Source: Rhizobacter sp. (lineage in GTDB: Bacteria > Pseudomonadota > Gammaproteobacteria > Burkholderiales > Burkholderiaceae_C). From it: 64,000 nt of DNA. The translations under genes and the position numbers were made by a program. The notes under the pieces were generated by a model. That model ran no database searches and had not been told where the DNA came from. It worked only from the letters and a program-made list of their open reading frames with translations. Shown in pieces: positions 43,879 through 52,924 of this stretch. The stretch lies in contig JAHBZQ010000002.1 in the NCBI GenBank assembly GCA_019635355.1, forward strand, positions 19,489-83,488. Direction: 5' to 3'. Positions within the stretch are counted from its first letter, which is position 1. Each line of letters opens with the position of its first letter.

Positions 43879-44823
43879 CTATGGCTCCAACGCGGACTGG
43901 AGGAGACCATCGTTGAGGAGTTGCTCGACTGCATCGGCCTGGTTCCGGTCGCGACCCCGCTTGATGAACTCACGTTTCTCCAGTCCGGACATCCATCGCT
44001 TGAACTTGACGAACACCCTTGGGTCGACGGTCCGCATGCGTGCCATCGAGCCGTCCACGCCGATCACGATGCGCTCGAAGACGGGCGAGTTGAGAAACAG
44101 CTGCGCGTTTTCGGCCTGGACGGGGTAGATGTCGCCATCGTTGTCGGACACCGAGAAGGGTTCGCTGTCACCGGGTTCCTTTCGACGGAGGAAGTCAACC
44201 GCGAAGCCGTCCTCGTTCTTGGCTGACTCCTTCTGCTCCTCGTCACGTTCGAACGTCGAGTCGACGCGCTGCAGGAGTTGGATCATGCTCCCCCCCGCGG
44301 CGCCGAGCTCCCGCACGAGGCGCATCCGCTGCTGCACGTCCAGCAGAACGTCGACGTCGTTGGTGGCCGTCGTCGCGGGATCGAAGGTGACACCCGCCGC
44401 GGCTTCGTACGCGTAGAGCGCATACGTGCCGATGACCTTGCAGAACCCTCCCAGGCCCGAAGCTTGGAACTCATTGAGGATACGGATCACGATCGGGTCC
44501 ACACGATTCGCACCCGTGGTCCGATTGAGGTTCTGGCAGATCCGAACTTCCTCGCTGCACGCGGCAAGGGCTTGCCGAGCTGCGAGTTGCGCATCGACGT
44601 ATCGCCGATGTACGCCGACAAGTCGGTCGGTCTTGGGCCCGAGTTGATGCACCGTGCCGTTTGCGTCGGTCTTGATGAGAAGGGTGCCGCTCTCCGACTG
44701 CTGCCAGGACATCGTACTCTCGTACTTCTTGATCGTGGCCAGGGCTTTGGCTTGGTCGTCGTAGGCTGCGACCGAACGGGCAAGCTGCTGGATCGCGCTG
44801 TCTTCCAGAGGTGTGTACGCCAA
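43879..44823 (-). CDS. Nucleotidyltransferase-fold protein (GSU2403-like), putatively active
   Basis: 314 residues. The central domain reads KVIGTYALYAYEAAAGVTFD, then TTATNDVDVLLDV (155-162), the G-x-x-A...D-x-D layout of pol-beta-type nucleotidyltransferases, with Asp156 and Asp158 as metal ligands. The C-terminal region FERIVIGVDGSMARMRTVDP is shared with the upstream paralogue. The N-terminal 90 residues are helical. It lies 16 bases after the 371-residue paralogue on the same strand, so they form a two-gene operon. GSU2403-type proteins are poorly characterised; NTase pairs are often toxin-antitoxin or phage-defence parts, which is only a suggestion here. Confidence 0.78.
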   Translation of the reverse strand: MAYTPLEDSAIQQLARSVAAYDDQAKALATIKKYESTMSWQQSESGTLLIKTDANGTVHQLGPKTDRLVGVHRRYVDAQLAARQALAACSEEVRICQNLNRTTGANRVDPIVIRILNEFQASGLGGFCKVIGTYALYAYEAAAGVTFDPATTATNDVDVLLDVQQRMRLVRELGAAGGSMIQLLQRVDSTFERDEEQKESAKNEDGFAVDFLRRKEPGDSEPFSVSDNDGDIYPVQAENAQLFLNSPVFERIVIGVDGSMARMRTVDPRVFVKFKRWMSGLEKREFIKRGRDRNQADAVEQLLNDGLLQSALEP

Positions 44824-44839
44824 CCTCGTGCTCCGTCGT

Positions 44840-45955
44840 CTACAGCGGTATCGGCTGTTTCACGTGCAGCTGGCCGCCATCGGCGGCTGTCTCGTCGCAG
44901 CCGACGATCGATGCCCATGCGCGGATCTTGCTGTCGAGTTCGCGTTGCGACGCGTCGTCGAGCTTGGTCACGATCATCGAGTCGTCGATCATCTTCTCAA
45001 CGACGCGCAGGCTCAGCGCAGCTTCGTCTGTTGGGGCCGAATGCGGCATGGTGTCGCAGGTGCGCTTGAGGACGGTGACGTACGCCTTCGGATCGAGCGT
45101 GCGCATCACTGCCATCTTTCCTGTCCTGCCAACGACCACCTGCTCGAACGGCGGCGCATGGTCTAGCCACTTCGTCAATGACTCATGGCGGGTGAGCCAT
45201 TCAGCGTGGCTCATGGCTTCCGGAACCTTGTCAGGGGACGTCCGCGCCCTCGTCGAGATCTTGAGACGAAGCTTTCCGGCTTCTTGAGACGGTGCCTTGT
45301 CTTTCTGGCTCGTGTGGCTGAAAAAGACATGCAGTCCGACCCAACGAGAGTTGCTGGGCGAACTCACCTCAACCTTGTCGACGTGACTGATCTTCTTCAT
45401 CATCGTCTTGAAGTCGACCTTCGGACTCGCCGACCGTTGAACCAGGAGGTGTACACACTCCGGATGCCTTGGCAGCAGACTCCGCCGTTGGCCATCCATC
45501 GTGACGCCTGCGAGGTTCACGCCGGAGGACTGCCCATACGCATACAACGCCGGCGGACCTACTACGAGACTGTTCTGTGAGAGTCCATGCTCTTCGAGCT
45601 CACCGAGCATCTCGATGATCTCGGTGGGCACTGTGCCGGCATGCACGGCCTTGTTCATGCGTTGGCTGGTCTCGACGCTCTCTTTGAGGCGCTTGTACCG
45701 CTCCTTCAGGCGAAGCTTCTTCGCCTTGAACTCGGTGATCTGCGCCTCGGTGGCCGGTGATCGAACGCCCTTGTAGTGCGTCGTGCCCTTGACCTTGTGC
45801 GCAAGGTACTCGTACTCACCGATGGGCTTCCAGAAGAGGCTTCCCTCCAAGGCCACAAGCTCACGGCGGACACGGGTGTACTCCCGGAAGAGCCGGGTCG
45901 AGTCGATAGTCTGCTTTGCGGCGAGGTCAGGGATTCGAGGGAGTTCCATTTGCAC
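44840..45955 (-). CDS. Paralogous nucleotidyltransferase-fold protein lacking the metal motif
   Basis: 371 residues. A coiled-coil-like region (about 65-100, TEFKAKKLRLKERYKRLKES) precedes a degraded NTase core: VVGPPALYAYGQSSGVNLAG, then PECVHLLVQ (165-173) where its neighbour has NDVDVLLD, so both metal-binding Asp are gone. The C-terminal block FEQVVVGRTGKMAVMRTLDP parallels the downstream paralogue. It looks like a pseudo-enzyme partner of the active-looking protein, perhaps a regulator or heterodimer subunit (inference). First gene of the pair; the promoter is expected in 45956-46020. Confidence 0.72.
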   Translation of the reverse strand: MQMELPRIPDLAAKQTIDSTRLFREYTRVRRELVALEGSLFWKPIGEYEYLAHKVKGTTHYKGVRSPATEAQITEFKAKKLRLKERYKRLKESVETSQRMNKAVHAGTVPTEIIEMLGELEEHGLSQNSLVVGPPALYAYGQSSGVNLAGVTMDGQRRSLLPRHPECVHLLVQRSASPKVDFKTMMKKISHVDKVEVSSPSNSRWVGLHVFFSHTSQKDKAPSQEAGKLRLKISTRARTSPDKVPEAMSHAEWLTRHESLTKWLDHAPPFEQVVVGRTGKMAVMRTLDPKAYVTVLKRTCDTMPHSAPTDEAALSLRVVEKMIDDSMIVTKLDDASQRELDSKIRAWASIVGCDETAADGGQLHVKQPIPL

Positions 45956-46493
45956 CCGCAGTGTGGTTTCCTTGATGTCTGGGGTAAATCTATGACAATC
46001 AATAGCTTACGATGTGTCGAGAGCGCGATGGTAGCAGCGATGAAGCGGCGATAGATGGGTGGTTTACTCCAAAAGTCGGTAACTTTGACAACTTGGAGCA
46101 AGCCGCGACGCAAGCGTTCCCTGGACTCCCTGGCCCGGACTGTGTCAATCCGAGCTTCAGAGCCGCGATCCGAGCGCCAACGGGAGACCGCACTCGGAAG
46201 TCGTGACCGAGGGCTCTTGGCCGAGACCTGTCGCAGCAGCAGTGATAGGCGGACGCCAGATTCGCTGACGCCATGACCGTCCGCCCCCTCCAGGAGCGGT
46301 CACCACCCGTTCGCAAGCGAAGGACTGCTAGTGGTCTTCATGCCACCGGCATGTGGGCTTGGGTGAGTTGCGTTGGTCGGTGGCTGCATACTGCTCCATC
46401 TGACCGACTTCAATGATCACGCACTCCAGCGAGGTCGCGCATCCAAGTGGTTTGCGCCGCATCGTCGGCGGCTTAGCGGAGGGGAAGAGCAGG
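45956..46493. other. No gene recognised
   Basis: About 540 bases between the start of the NTase pair and the end of the catabolic operon. The 60 bases next to the NTase start are AT-richer (AAATCTATGACAATCAATAG) and probably hold its promoter. This marks the boundary between accessory DNA and the catabolic region. Confidence 0.45.
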
Positions 46494-47951
46494 TCAGCGC
46501 GGCTGCAGTCCGGCCATATTGATGTACTTCATCACCAAGTAGTCGTCGATGCCGTGACGCGAGCCTTCACGGCCCAGGCCTGACTGCTTCACGCCCCCAA
46601 ACGGCGCCACTTCGTTGGAGATCAACCCAGTGTTGACGCCCACCATGCCGTACTCCAGCCGCTCGGCCACGCGCCAGACGCGGCCCAGGTCTCGGGCGTA
46701 GAAGTACGAGGCAAGGCCGAACTCGGTGTCGTTGGCCAGCGCGACGGCCTCGTCCTCAGTGTCAAAGCGGAAGAGCGGTGCGACGGGACCGAAGGTCTCC
46801 TCACGCGCCACGGCCATCGAGGTGGTCATGTCGGCCAGTACTGTGGGCTCGAAGAAGCTGCGGCCCAACGCGTGCGGTCGGCCGCCAATCAGTACGCGAG
46901 CGCCCTTTGCGGTGGCGTCTTCAATGTGCTCCTGCACCTTGCGCACCGCAGCGCCGTCGATCAGTGGGCCGATGCGCACGCCGTCCTCCGCACCGTCGCC
47001 CACCTTCAGACCGTGCACGGCACGCACCAGCCGCGCCGCGAAGTCATCGTATACGCGACTGTGCACGTACAGGCGGTTGGCGCAGACGCAGGTCTGGCCG
47101 GCATTGCGGAACTTGCTGACCAGCGCTCCCTCCACCGCCGCATCGAGGTCGGCGTCCTCGAAGACGATGAAGGGCGCGTTGCCGCCCAACTCCATCGAGA
47201 CCTTCTTCACCGTGGCCGCGGTCTGCGCCATCAGAGTGCGGCCAACCTCGGTACTACCAGTGAAGCTGAGTTTTCGCACGGTGGGGTTGGTGCAGAGCTC
47301 GGTGCCGATGTCGGCGGCCGTTCCGGTGACCACCGAAAACACACCTTGCGGCACGCCAGCACGTTCGGCCAGCACGGCCAACGCAAGCGCCGACAGCGGT
47401 GTTTGCGAGGCTGGCTTCAGCACCATGGTGCAACCTGCAGCGAGGGCCGGACCAACCTTGCGCGTGATCATCGCGGCTGGGAAATTCCACGGCGTGATGG
47501 CCGCGCACACGCCGATGGGCTCACGCGTGACCACGATGCGCTGGTCCGTCACCGGCGCAGGTATCGTCTCGCCGTAGACCCGTTTGCCTTCCTCGGCAAA
47601 CCAGTCGAGAAATGACGCGGCGTAGCCGATCTCACCTCGGGCTTCGGTCAGCGGCTTGCCTTGCTCGGCCGTCATCAGACGGGCCAGGTCTTCCTGGTGC
47701 GCGGCCATCAGTTCGGACCAGCGGCGCAGGATTGCTCCGCGGTCCTTTGCCGTGCGCGCACGCCACGTAGGCCAAGCGCGGGCGGCGGACTCGATCGCGG
47801 TGCGCGTCTCGGCGGTGCCCAGCTTGGGCACGCTGGCGATCAGCTTGCCGGTGGCGGGGTTGTGCACGTCGATGTGTGCGGCACCGCTGCACCACTCGCC
47901 GGCGATGAAACACTGTTCGCGCAACAGTGAGCGGTCTTTCAGGTCGATCAT
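46494..47951 (-). CDS. NAD(P)-dependent aldehyde dehydrogenase (succinate-semialdehyde dehydrogenase type)
   Basis: 485 residues from ATG 47951, matching the GabD length. Motifs: ITPWNFPAAMITRKVGPALA (cofactor and acyl pocket), FTGSTEVG, catalytic Glu in MELGGNAPF and catalytic Cys in NAGQTCVCANR. It oxidises an aldehyde or semialdehyde to the acid. The last gene of the nine-gene minus-strand operon, 13 bases after the SDR gene. In this context the substrate is more likely an aldehyde released by the pathway (for example by the thiolase/DUF35 pair) than GABA-derived succinic semialdehyde. Confidence 0.93.
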   Translation of the reverse strand: MIDLKDRSLLREQCFIAGEWCSGAAHIDVHNPATGKLIASVPKLGTAETRTAIESAARAWPTWRARTAKDRGAILRRWSELMAAHQEDLARLMTAEQGKPLTEARGEIGYAASFLDWFAEEGKRVYGETIPAPVTDQRIVVTREPIGVCAAITPWNFPAAMITRKVGPALAAGCTMVLKPASQTPLSALALAVLAERAGVPQGVFSVVTGTAADIGTELCTNPTVRKLSFTGSTEVGRTLMAQTAATVKKVSMELGGNAPFIVFEDADLDAAVEGALVSKFRNAGQTCVCANRLYVHSRVYDDFAARLVRAVHGLKVGDGAEDGVRIGPLIDGAAVRKVQEHIEDATAKGARVLIGGRPHALGRSFFEPTVLADMTTSMAVAREETFGPVAPLFRFDTEDEAVALANDTEFGLASYFYARDLGRVWRVAERLEYGMVGVNTGLISNEVAPFGGVKQSGLGREGSRHGIDDYLVMKYINMAGLQPR

Positions 47952-47964
47952 GTCGGAGTCTCCT

Positions 47965-48744
47965 TCAGCCGCGGTGAGCGCTGCCGCCGTCCACCGTGAC
48001 GATGGTGCCGCTGACGTAGCTGGCGCGCGGCGAAGCGAGAAAGGTGACCACATCGGCAACCTCCTCTGCCCGCGCCGGGCGGCCGGCGGGCAGGCGCGCG
48101 GTGTCCAGGCACTCGGCCCAGCGCTCGGCGTCGCCCCACTGCTGCAGCGCCTGCTGTCGCAGCAAGGTCTGCATGCGTTCGGTGGCCACCAGCCCGGGGT
48201 TGACGCCGACGACACGCACGCCGTGGTCCATCGCCGCGGCACCGACACCGCGCGTGAAGGCCATCAGTGCCGCATTGCCGGCCGAGCCAGCGATATAGCC
48301 GGCGCTGGGCTTTTCGCCGGCCAGGCCGATGACGTTGACAACGACACCGCGGCGGCGCGCCTGCATGCCGGCCAACACGACACGGCAGAGGTCGATGCTG
48401 CCGAATACCTTCAGTGCCCAGGCCTCGCGCCAACGGTCTTCGTCGATGTTCTGCAGGTCGCCACGCGGGATGGCGCCAGCGTTGTTGACGAGAATATCGA
48501 GCTCGCCGCAGGATGCCGCCAGTGCACCGGGTGCACCGCGCGCCGAGAGATCGCAGGCATGGACCTGCGGCTTCACAGCGCCCGTGGCGGCGATCTCGTC
48601 GGCGAGCGCCTTCAGTTCGTCCTCTCCGCGTGCCGCCAGGTGCAGCACGCATCCTTCGCGGGCCAGTGCGAACACCACCGAGCGCCCAATGCCTTTCGAA
48701 GCGCCCGTTACCAGTGCTCGGCGGCCGTTCAGTTGCAAGTCCAT
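47965..48744 (-). CDS. Short-chain dehydrogenase/reductase, atypical active site
   Basis: 259 residues. Rossmann motif VTGASKGIGRS (Gly-rich loop), NNAG at about 88-91 and terminal SGTIVTVDGG. The catalytic box reads YIAGSAGNAALMAFTRG, so Lys of YxxxK is replaced by Ser; from memory related Burkholderiales SDRs share this. Presumably interconverts a hydroxyl and a keto group on a CoA intermediate, but the missing Lys leaves activity open. The start is ATG 48744, four bases past the PrpD stop region; upstream frame residues are unsupported. Confidence 0.88.
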   Translation of the reverse strand: MDLQLNGRRALVTGASKGIGRSVVFALAREGCVLHLAARGEDELKALADEIAATGAVKPQVHACDLSARGAPGALAASCGELDILVNNAGAIPRGDLQNIDEDRWREAWALKVFGSIDLCRVVLAGMQARRRGVVVNVIGLAGEKPSAGYIAGSAGNAALMAFTRGVGAAAMDHGVRVVGVNPGLVATERMQTLLRQQALQQWGDAERWAECLDTARLPAGRPARAEEVADVVTFLASPRASYVSGTIVTVDGGSAHRG

Positions 48745-48748
48745 GACG

Positions 48749-50131
48749 TTACAGCGGCGGCAGGTCGGGCAAAACGCGCCGCAGGCTGGCCACCGGCTTG
48801 TCGCCCAGCGCGAAGCAGTGCGCTGCGAGTGCCGCGGCATCTCCGCCGCAGCGTGCGTAGCTCAGGCAGTCGGCCACCTTGTCGACCAGTTCGGCATCGC
48901 TCAACGGGTCGGCCGCGTCGCCGCGCGCGGTGTTCACGCGTCGCCGCAGCGTGCGGCCGTCGTTCAGCGTCAGCGTCACCTCGGTGAAGCGAGGGAAGGG
49001 GGGACCGTCGGCTTCGCTCTTGTGCACACGCGGCAGCGCGGACTGCACGTCGGCGCGCTGCACGGCAGCATCGTCGAAGGTGGACAGGCGCACCTGGCCG
49101 TCCACCAGCGCCGCGACCACCGCGTACTCCATGCTGAACTTGCCTTCCAGGCCGGTCTGCGGGCGGTCGTGCAGCAGCGGGTCGAGCCCGCGGTGGTTGC
49201 TGAGGATGTCCACGCGCACTACGCCCGCGAGACTCAGGCCGTGTTCGCGGCGCAGGTCCAACACGCCATCGAGCGCGCGGTGCGTGGCGTAGCAGCAGGG
49301 GTACTTCTTCACTTCGATGCCGGCGGCTTCGATCTCGGTCGGCGCCAGCCCCAGCGAGGCGAAGGCGGCAGCGAGGTTCTCACCCGCGCCGTACAGTTTC
49401 GCGAAGCCGAACTCGCCGTCCAGCGCATCGTGCGCCGCCGTGAAACCCAGTTGCGCCAGCTTGGCCGCACGCACCGCCGAGGCCGCGCAATGCCCGGCCT
49501 GGAACGACTTGGCCATGGTGCCGAAGTTCTGCCGCGAGCCAGCGGCCTGCGCCACGGCGAGGCCCAGAGCGTCGGCCGTCTGCGCTTCGTTCAAACCCAG
49601 CAGCGACGCACAGGCGGCGGTGCAGCCGATCATGCCCAGCGACGAGGTCGAGTGCCAGCCCTTCGCGTAGTGCCCGATCGCCAGCGCTCGCGAGAGTTTG
49701 GCGATGACCTCGAAGCCGACGAGGTAGGCGCGCGCGAACGCGGTGCCGCTGGCGGCCGGCCCGCTCAGGCCTTCGGCCAGTGCCAGCAGCGCCGGCACGA
49801 TCGAAACGCTGGGGTGCCCGCGCATCGGCGACATCACGTCGTCGTAGTCCAGCACATGCCCGAGAACACCGTTGACGAACGCAGCCGACTCGGCGGGCAT
49901 CTTCTCCGCGCCGAGCCACGTGGTGGCCGTGCCGCGGCCGACCACTTCGTCCAGCGATCGCCGCGCGAGGCGCGGCGCGTCTTCATGCCGGCCTGCGACC
50001 GCGCAGGCATAGGTGTCCAGCAGCGCGCGGAAGGCCGCGTGCCGGTGCGCAGGCGGCGGCACGCGGGTTGCGTTTGCGACGACGTAGGCGGCGATCCGCT
50101 GGCTGACCAGCGACTTGTTCGGTTCGACCAT
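48749..50131 (-). CDS. MmgE/PrpD family protein (minus-strand operon)
   Basis: 460 residues starting MVEPNKSLVSQRIAAYV at ATG 50131. Family features: DTYACAVAGRHEDAPRLARR, GHVLDYDDVMSPMRGHPSVS and KYPCCYATHRALDGVLDL. MmgE/PrpD proteins include 2-methylcitrate dehydratase and related hydro-lyases or isomerases acting on small polycarboxylic or hydroxy acids. It is five bases after the acyl-CoA dehydrogenase gene. A second family member is in the plus-strand operon at 60509. Substrate unknown. Confidence 0.9.
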   Translation of the reverse strand: MVEPNKSLVSQRIAAYVVANATRVPPPAHRHAAFRALLDTYACAVAGRHEDAPRLARRSLDEVVGRGTATTWLGAEKMPAESAAFVNGVLGHVLDYDDVMSPMRGHPSVSIVPALLALAEGLSGPAASGTAFARAYLVGFEVIAKLSRALAIGHYAKGWHSTSSLGMIGCTAACASLLGLNEAQTADALGLAVAQAAGSRQNFGTMAKSFQAGHCAASAVRAAKLAQLGFTAAHDALDGEFGFAKLYGAGENLAAAFASLGLAPTEIEAAGIEVKKYPCCYATHRALDGVLDLRREHGLSLAGVVRVDILSNHRGLDPLLHDRPQTGLEGKFSMEYAVVAALVDGQVRLSTFDDAAVQRADVQSALPRVHKSEADGPPFPRFTEVTLTLNDGRTLRRRVNTARGDAADPLSDAELVDKVADCLSYARCGGDAAALAAHCFALGDKPVASLRRVLPDLPPL

Positions 50132-50136
50132 GGTGT

Positions 50137-51324
50137 TCAGACGGGAGGCAAGCCGTTCTTCAGCAGGTCGCGCGCCACCGTCCAGCGGTGCACTTCGCTG
50201 GGACCTTCGACGATGCGGTAGACGCGGACCACACGCGAGATGTACTCCAGTGGCAGCTCCTTGCTGACGCCCATGCCGCCGAAGAGCTGGATCGCGCGGT
50301 CGGCCACGCGCTGGATCATCTCGGTGGCCTGGACCTTGGCCATCGCGGCGTCCATGCGGAAGTCCATCTGGTTGTCGAGCTTCCAGGCCATGCGGTAGGT
50401 CAGCAGGCGCGCCATCTCCAGTTCCTGGTAGCTGTCGGCGATCCACCACTGGACGGCCTGGCGCTCGGCCAGCAGCTTGCCGAAGGTGCTGCGCTGGTTG
50501 GCCTGCTCGATCATCATGCGGATACAGCGTTCGGCCAGCCCCAGGCAGCGCGCGGCGATCTCCATGCGGCGCACGCCCAGGCGCTTCTGCAGCGGCGCGA
50601 AGGCGTTGCCCACCTCGCCGAGCACGTGTTCGTCGCCCACCTCTACGTCCTGCAAGTGCACCGAGTACGGGTGGTACTCGCCGGCGATGGTGGGAAACAC
50701 CGACGGGATCGTCAGCCCCGGCGTACCCTTGTCGACCAGGAACGAGGTCATGCCGCCGTTCTTGCCCTTCGCGGGGTCGGTGACGGCCACGACGATGAGG
50801 AAGTCGGCCGCGCGAGCGTGGCTGATGAAGATCTTCTCGCCGTTGAGCACCCACTTGCCGTTGCGCCGCACCGCGCTGGTCTTCAACGCGGAGGCGTCGG
50901 AGCCGGCGCCGGGCTCGGTGATCGCGATGCTCGACTTCTTCTCGCCGCGCGCGTAGGGCAGGAAGTACCGGTCCACCTGCTCGCCCTTGCAGGCCCACTT
51001 CAGCAGGTAGAGGTTGGGGCTGTCGGGCGGCAGAACGAAGGGCACGATGCTGTGCTTGAGCTGCTCGATGACGACGCACTTGGTCAGCGCGCCGAGGTCC
51101 TGGCCGCCGAACTCTTCGGGCACGTCGATGCCCCACAGGCCGATGTCTTGGGCCTTGGCCTGCAGGCCGGCTTCGATCTCGGGAGGCAGCGAGGGTTCGT
51201 CGCTGTAGCCGCGCTCGGACTCGCGCTTCAGCAGCAGCGGCTCGAGCGGCACCAGTTCGTTCTGTACGAAGCGCGACACGGTGTCGCGGATCATCACGAT
51301 GTCTTCGGAGAGTTGGAAATCCAT
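50137..51324 (-). CDS. Acyl-CoA dehydrogenase
   Basis: 395 residues. FAD/acyl-binding motifs ITEPGAGSDASALKT, then RRMEIAARCLGLAERCIRMM and QLFGGMGVSKELPLEYISRV. The C-terminal GPSEVHRWTVARDLL matches the usual EGxxEIxR region. It oxidises an acyl-CoA to the 2,3-enoyl-CoA with electron-transfer flavoprotein (genes not in the window). Start at ATG 51324, 11 bases past the DUF35 stop. The operon context suggests a dedicated catabolic acyl-CoA. Confidence 0.93.
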   Translation of the reverse strand: MDFQLSEDIVMIRDTVSRFVQNELVPLEPLLLKRESERGYSDEPSLPPEIEAGLQAKAQDIGLWGIDVPEEFGGQDLGALTKCVVIEQLKHSIVPFVLPPDSPNLYLLKWACKGEQVDRYFLPYARGEKKSSIAITEPGAGSDASALKTSAVRRNGKWVLNGEKIFISHARAADFLIVVAVTDPAKGKNGGMTSFLVDKGTPGLTIPSVFPTIAGEYHPYSVHLQDVEVGDEHVLGEVGNAFAPLQKRLGVRRMEIAARCLGLAERCIRMMIEQANQRSTFGKLLAERQAVQWWIADSYQELEMARLLTYRMAWKLDNQMDFRMDAAMAKVQATEMIQRVADRAIQLFGGMGVSKELPLEYISRVVRVYRIVEGPSEVHRWTVARDLLKNGLPPV

Positions 51325-51335
51325 GTTCGTGTTTT

Positions 51336-51755
51336 TCAGCGCAGCTTGAAGCGCGGCAAGGTGATCTCGGGGGTGACGGGCTCGAACACGGCCTGCACCG
51401 CATCGCCGACCTTCGGCACATTGTTGGGCACACCGACGACGTTGCTGTACATGCGCGGCCCTTCCTCCAGCTGCACCAGCGCGACGTTGTAGGGCACGTC
51501 CTCCTTGAAGCCAGCGTGGTAGACCTGATGGAAGACGATGTACGAATAGATGTGGCCGCGGCCCGAGAGCGTGCGCCAGTCGAACGCGTACGACAGGCAG
51601 CGCGGGCAGACGTGGCTGATCGGGAAGCGCGTGTGGCCGCAGTCGGTGCAGGTCTGCATGCTCAGGCGCCCTTCGCGCGCGGCAGTCCAGAATGGACGGT
51701 TCTCGTCGTTCAGCGTCGGCAGCGGCTTGGCGTAGGGGAGGTGGTTCTCGTTCAT
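51336..51755 (-). CDS. Zn-ribbon / OB-fold protein (DUF35)
   Basis: 139 residues with an N-terminal zinc ribbon (TCTDCGHTRFPISHVCPRC, four Cys) and a C-terminal OB-fold (GHIYSYIVFHQVYHAGF). DUF35 proteins partner thiolase-like proteins; in steroid side-chain breakdown the DUF35 domain of ChsH2 with Ltp2 makes a retro-aldolase (known). It lies six bases after the thiolase-like gene, so the pair probably forms one complex. Confidence 0.92.
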   Translation of the reverse strand: MNENHLPYAKPLPTLNDENRPFWTAAREGRLSMQTCTDCGHTRFPISHVCPRCLSYAFDWRTLSGRGHIYSYIVFHQVYHAGFKEDVPYNVALVQLEEGPRMYSNVVGVPNNVPKVGDAVQAVFEPVTPEITLPRFKLR

Positions 51756-51761
51756 TTCTCT

Positions 51762-52907
51762 TCAGCCCCTGCGCAGGATGTTGGCGTTGGCGCAGTTCAG
51801 CGCCTGCCCGCGGCCGGTGACCAGGCAGACCTCGGCGCCTTGCACCTGGCGCGGCCCGCATTCGCCGCGCATCTGGCGCACGCCCTCGACGATGTGCAGC
51901 CAGCCTTCCATGTACGACTCGGAGTGGTTGCCGCCCGCGGTGTTGACGGGCAGCTCGCCTCCCAGCCGGATGCGCCCGTTCTCGACGAACGAACCGGACT
52001 CCCCCACCTTGCAGAAACCACCGTGTTCGAACCACAGCAGCACGCTGCTGGTGAAGTTGTCGTAGAGCTGCGCCACGTCGATGTCCTTGGGGCCTACACC
52101 GGCCATCGCATAGGCGTCGTTGACGGCCAGCTTCTGGTGCGGCACGTACCACCAGTCCTCGTGGTCCATGTTCCGCGTCGTGTAGGCCTGGCCCATGCCG
52201 GAGAGCAGCACGACGGGCTTCTTCAGGTCACGCGCGCGTTCGGGTGTCGTGACGATGAAGCAGACGCCGCCGTCGGAGATCAGGCAGCAGTCCAGCAGGT
52301 GCAGCGGCTCGACGATCCAGCGCGAGGCCTGGTGGTCCTCGATGGTGATCGGTGTGCGCATCACCGCGTTGGGGTTCAGCGACGCGTGGTAGCGGCAGGC
52401 CACGGCGATCTCGCCCAGTTGGCGGCTGGTTGTGCCGTACAGCGCCATGTGGCGGCTGGCGGTGATGGCGCTGTTGGCAGCCGCCGCCATGAAGCCCCAG
52501 ATGCCCCACGAATCTCCCCAGCCCGAGGCGCGGTTGAACTTGTTGCCGCCGGTTGCAGCGGCGTCGCCGAAGATGCAGGCCACGTAGTTAGCCATGCCGG
52601 CGTTGACGGCCAGAGCCGCCTGCTGCAGCAGCGCGCCGGCGGTGCCGCCACCCATGTTCATGCTGCCGGTGTAGCGCGGGTCGATGCCCAGCGCCTCGCC
52701 AACACGCAGGTAGTTCAGCGCCGCTTCGGGCGCGGTGGTGCCGGGCATCGTCAGCAGGCCGTCGATCTGGCTCTTGTCCAGGCCGCAGTCGTCGAGCGCG
52801 CGCTTGAAGGCTTCAACGGCCAGCGACAGCGGTGTCGAGCCTGGCAGCTTGCCTTGCGCGGTGGCGCCGACGCCGGCGATGGCCGTCTTGTCACGGAGGG
52901 GGTGCAT
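51762..52907 (-). CDS. Thiolase-like lipid-transfer protein (possible retro-aldolase subunit)
   Basis: 381 residues with thiolase fold. The position of the usual nucleophilic Cys reads MNMGGGTAGAL, so Cys is absent. The C-terminal NTAGGNHSESYMEGW retains the His loop and LYDNFTSSVLLWFEH a Tyr. Cys-less thiolase-like proteins (Ltp2/SCP2 type) act with DUF35 partners as aldol-lyases, not as thiolases. The adjacent DUF35 gene supports that role here (inference). The released aldehyde could feed the aldehyde dehydrogenase of the same operon. Confidence 0.88.
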   Translation of the reverse strand: MHPLRDKTAIAGVGATAQGKLPGSTPLSLAVEAFKRALDDCGLDKSQIDGLLTMPGTTAPEAALNYLRVGEALGIDPRYTGSMNMGGGTAGALLQQAALAVNAGMANYVACIFGDAAATGGNKFNRASGWGDSWGIWGFMAAAANSAITASRHMALYGTTSRQLGEIAVACRYHASLNPNAVMRTPITIEDHQASRWIVEPLHLLDCCLISDGGVCFIVTTPERARDLKKPVVLLSGMGQAYTTRNMDHEDWWYVPHQKLAVNDAYAMAGVGPKDIDVAQLYDNFTSSVLLWFEHGGFCKVGESGSFVENGRIRLGGELPVNTAGGNHSESYMEGWLHIVEGVRQMRGECGPRQVQGAEVCLVTGRGQALNCANANILRRG

Positions 52908-52924
52908 GCGGTAAACGTCTCCTC

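Noticed and set aside
46494..48248. 584-residue form of the aldehyde dehydrogenase starting upstream
   Set aside because: The extra N-terminus overlaps the SDR gene in another frame; the start at 47951 gives the normal family length.
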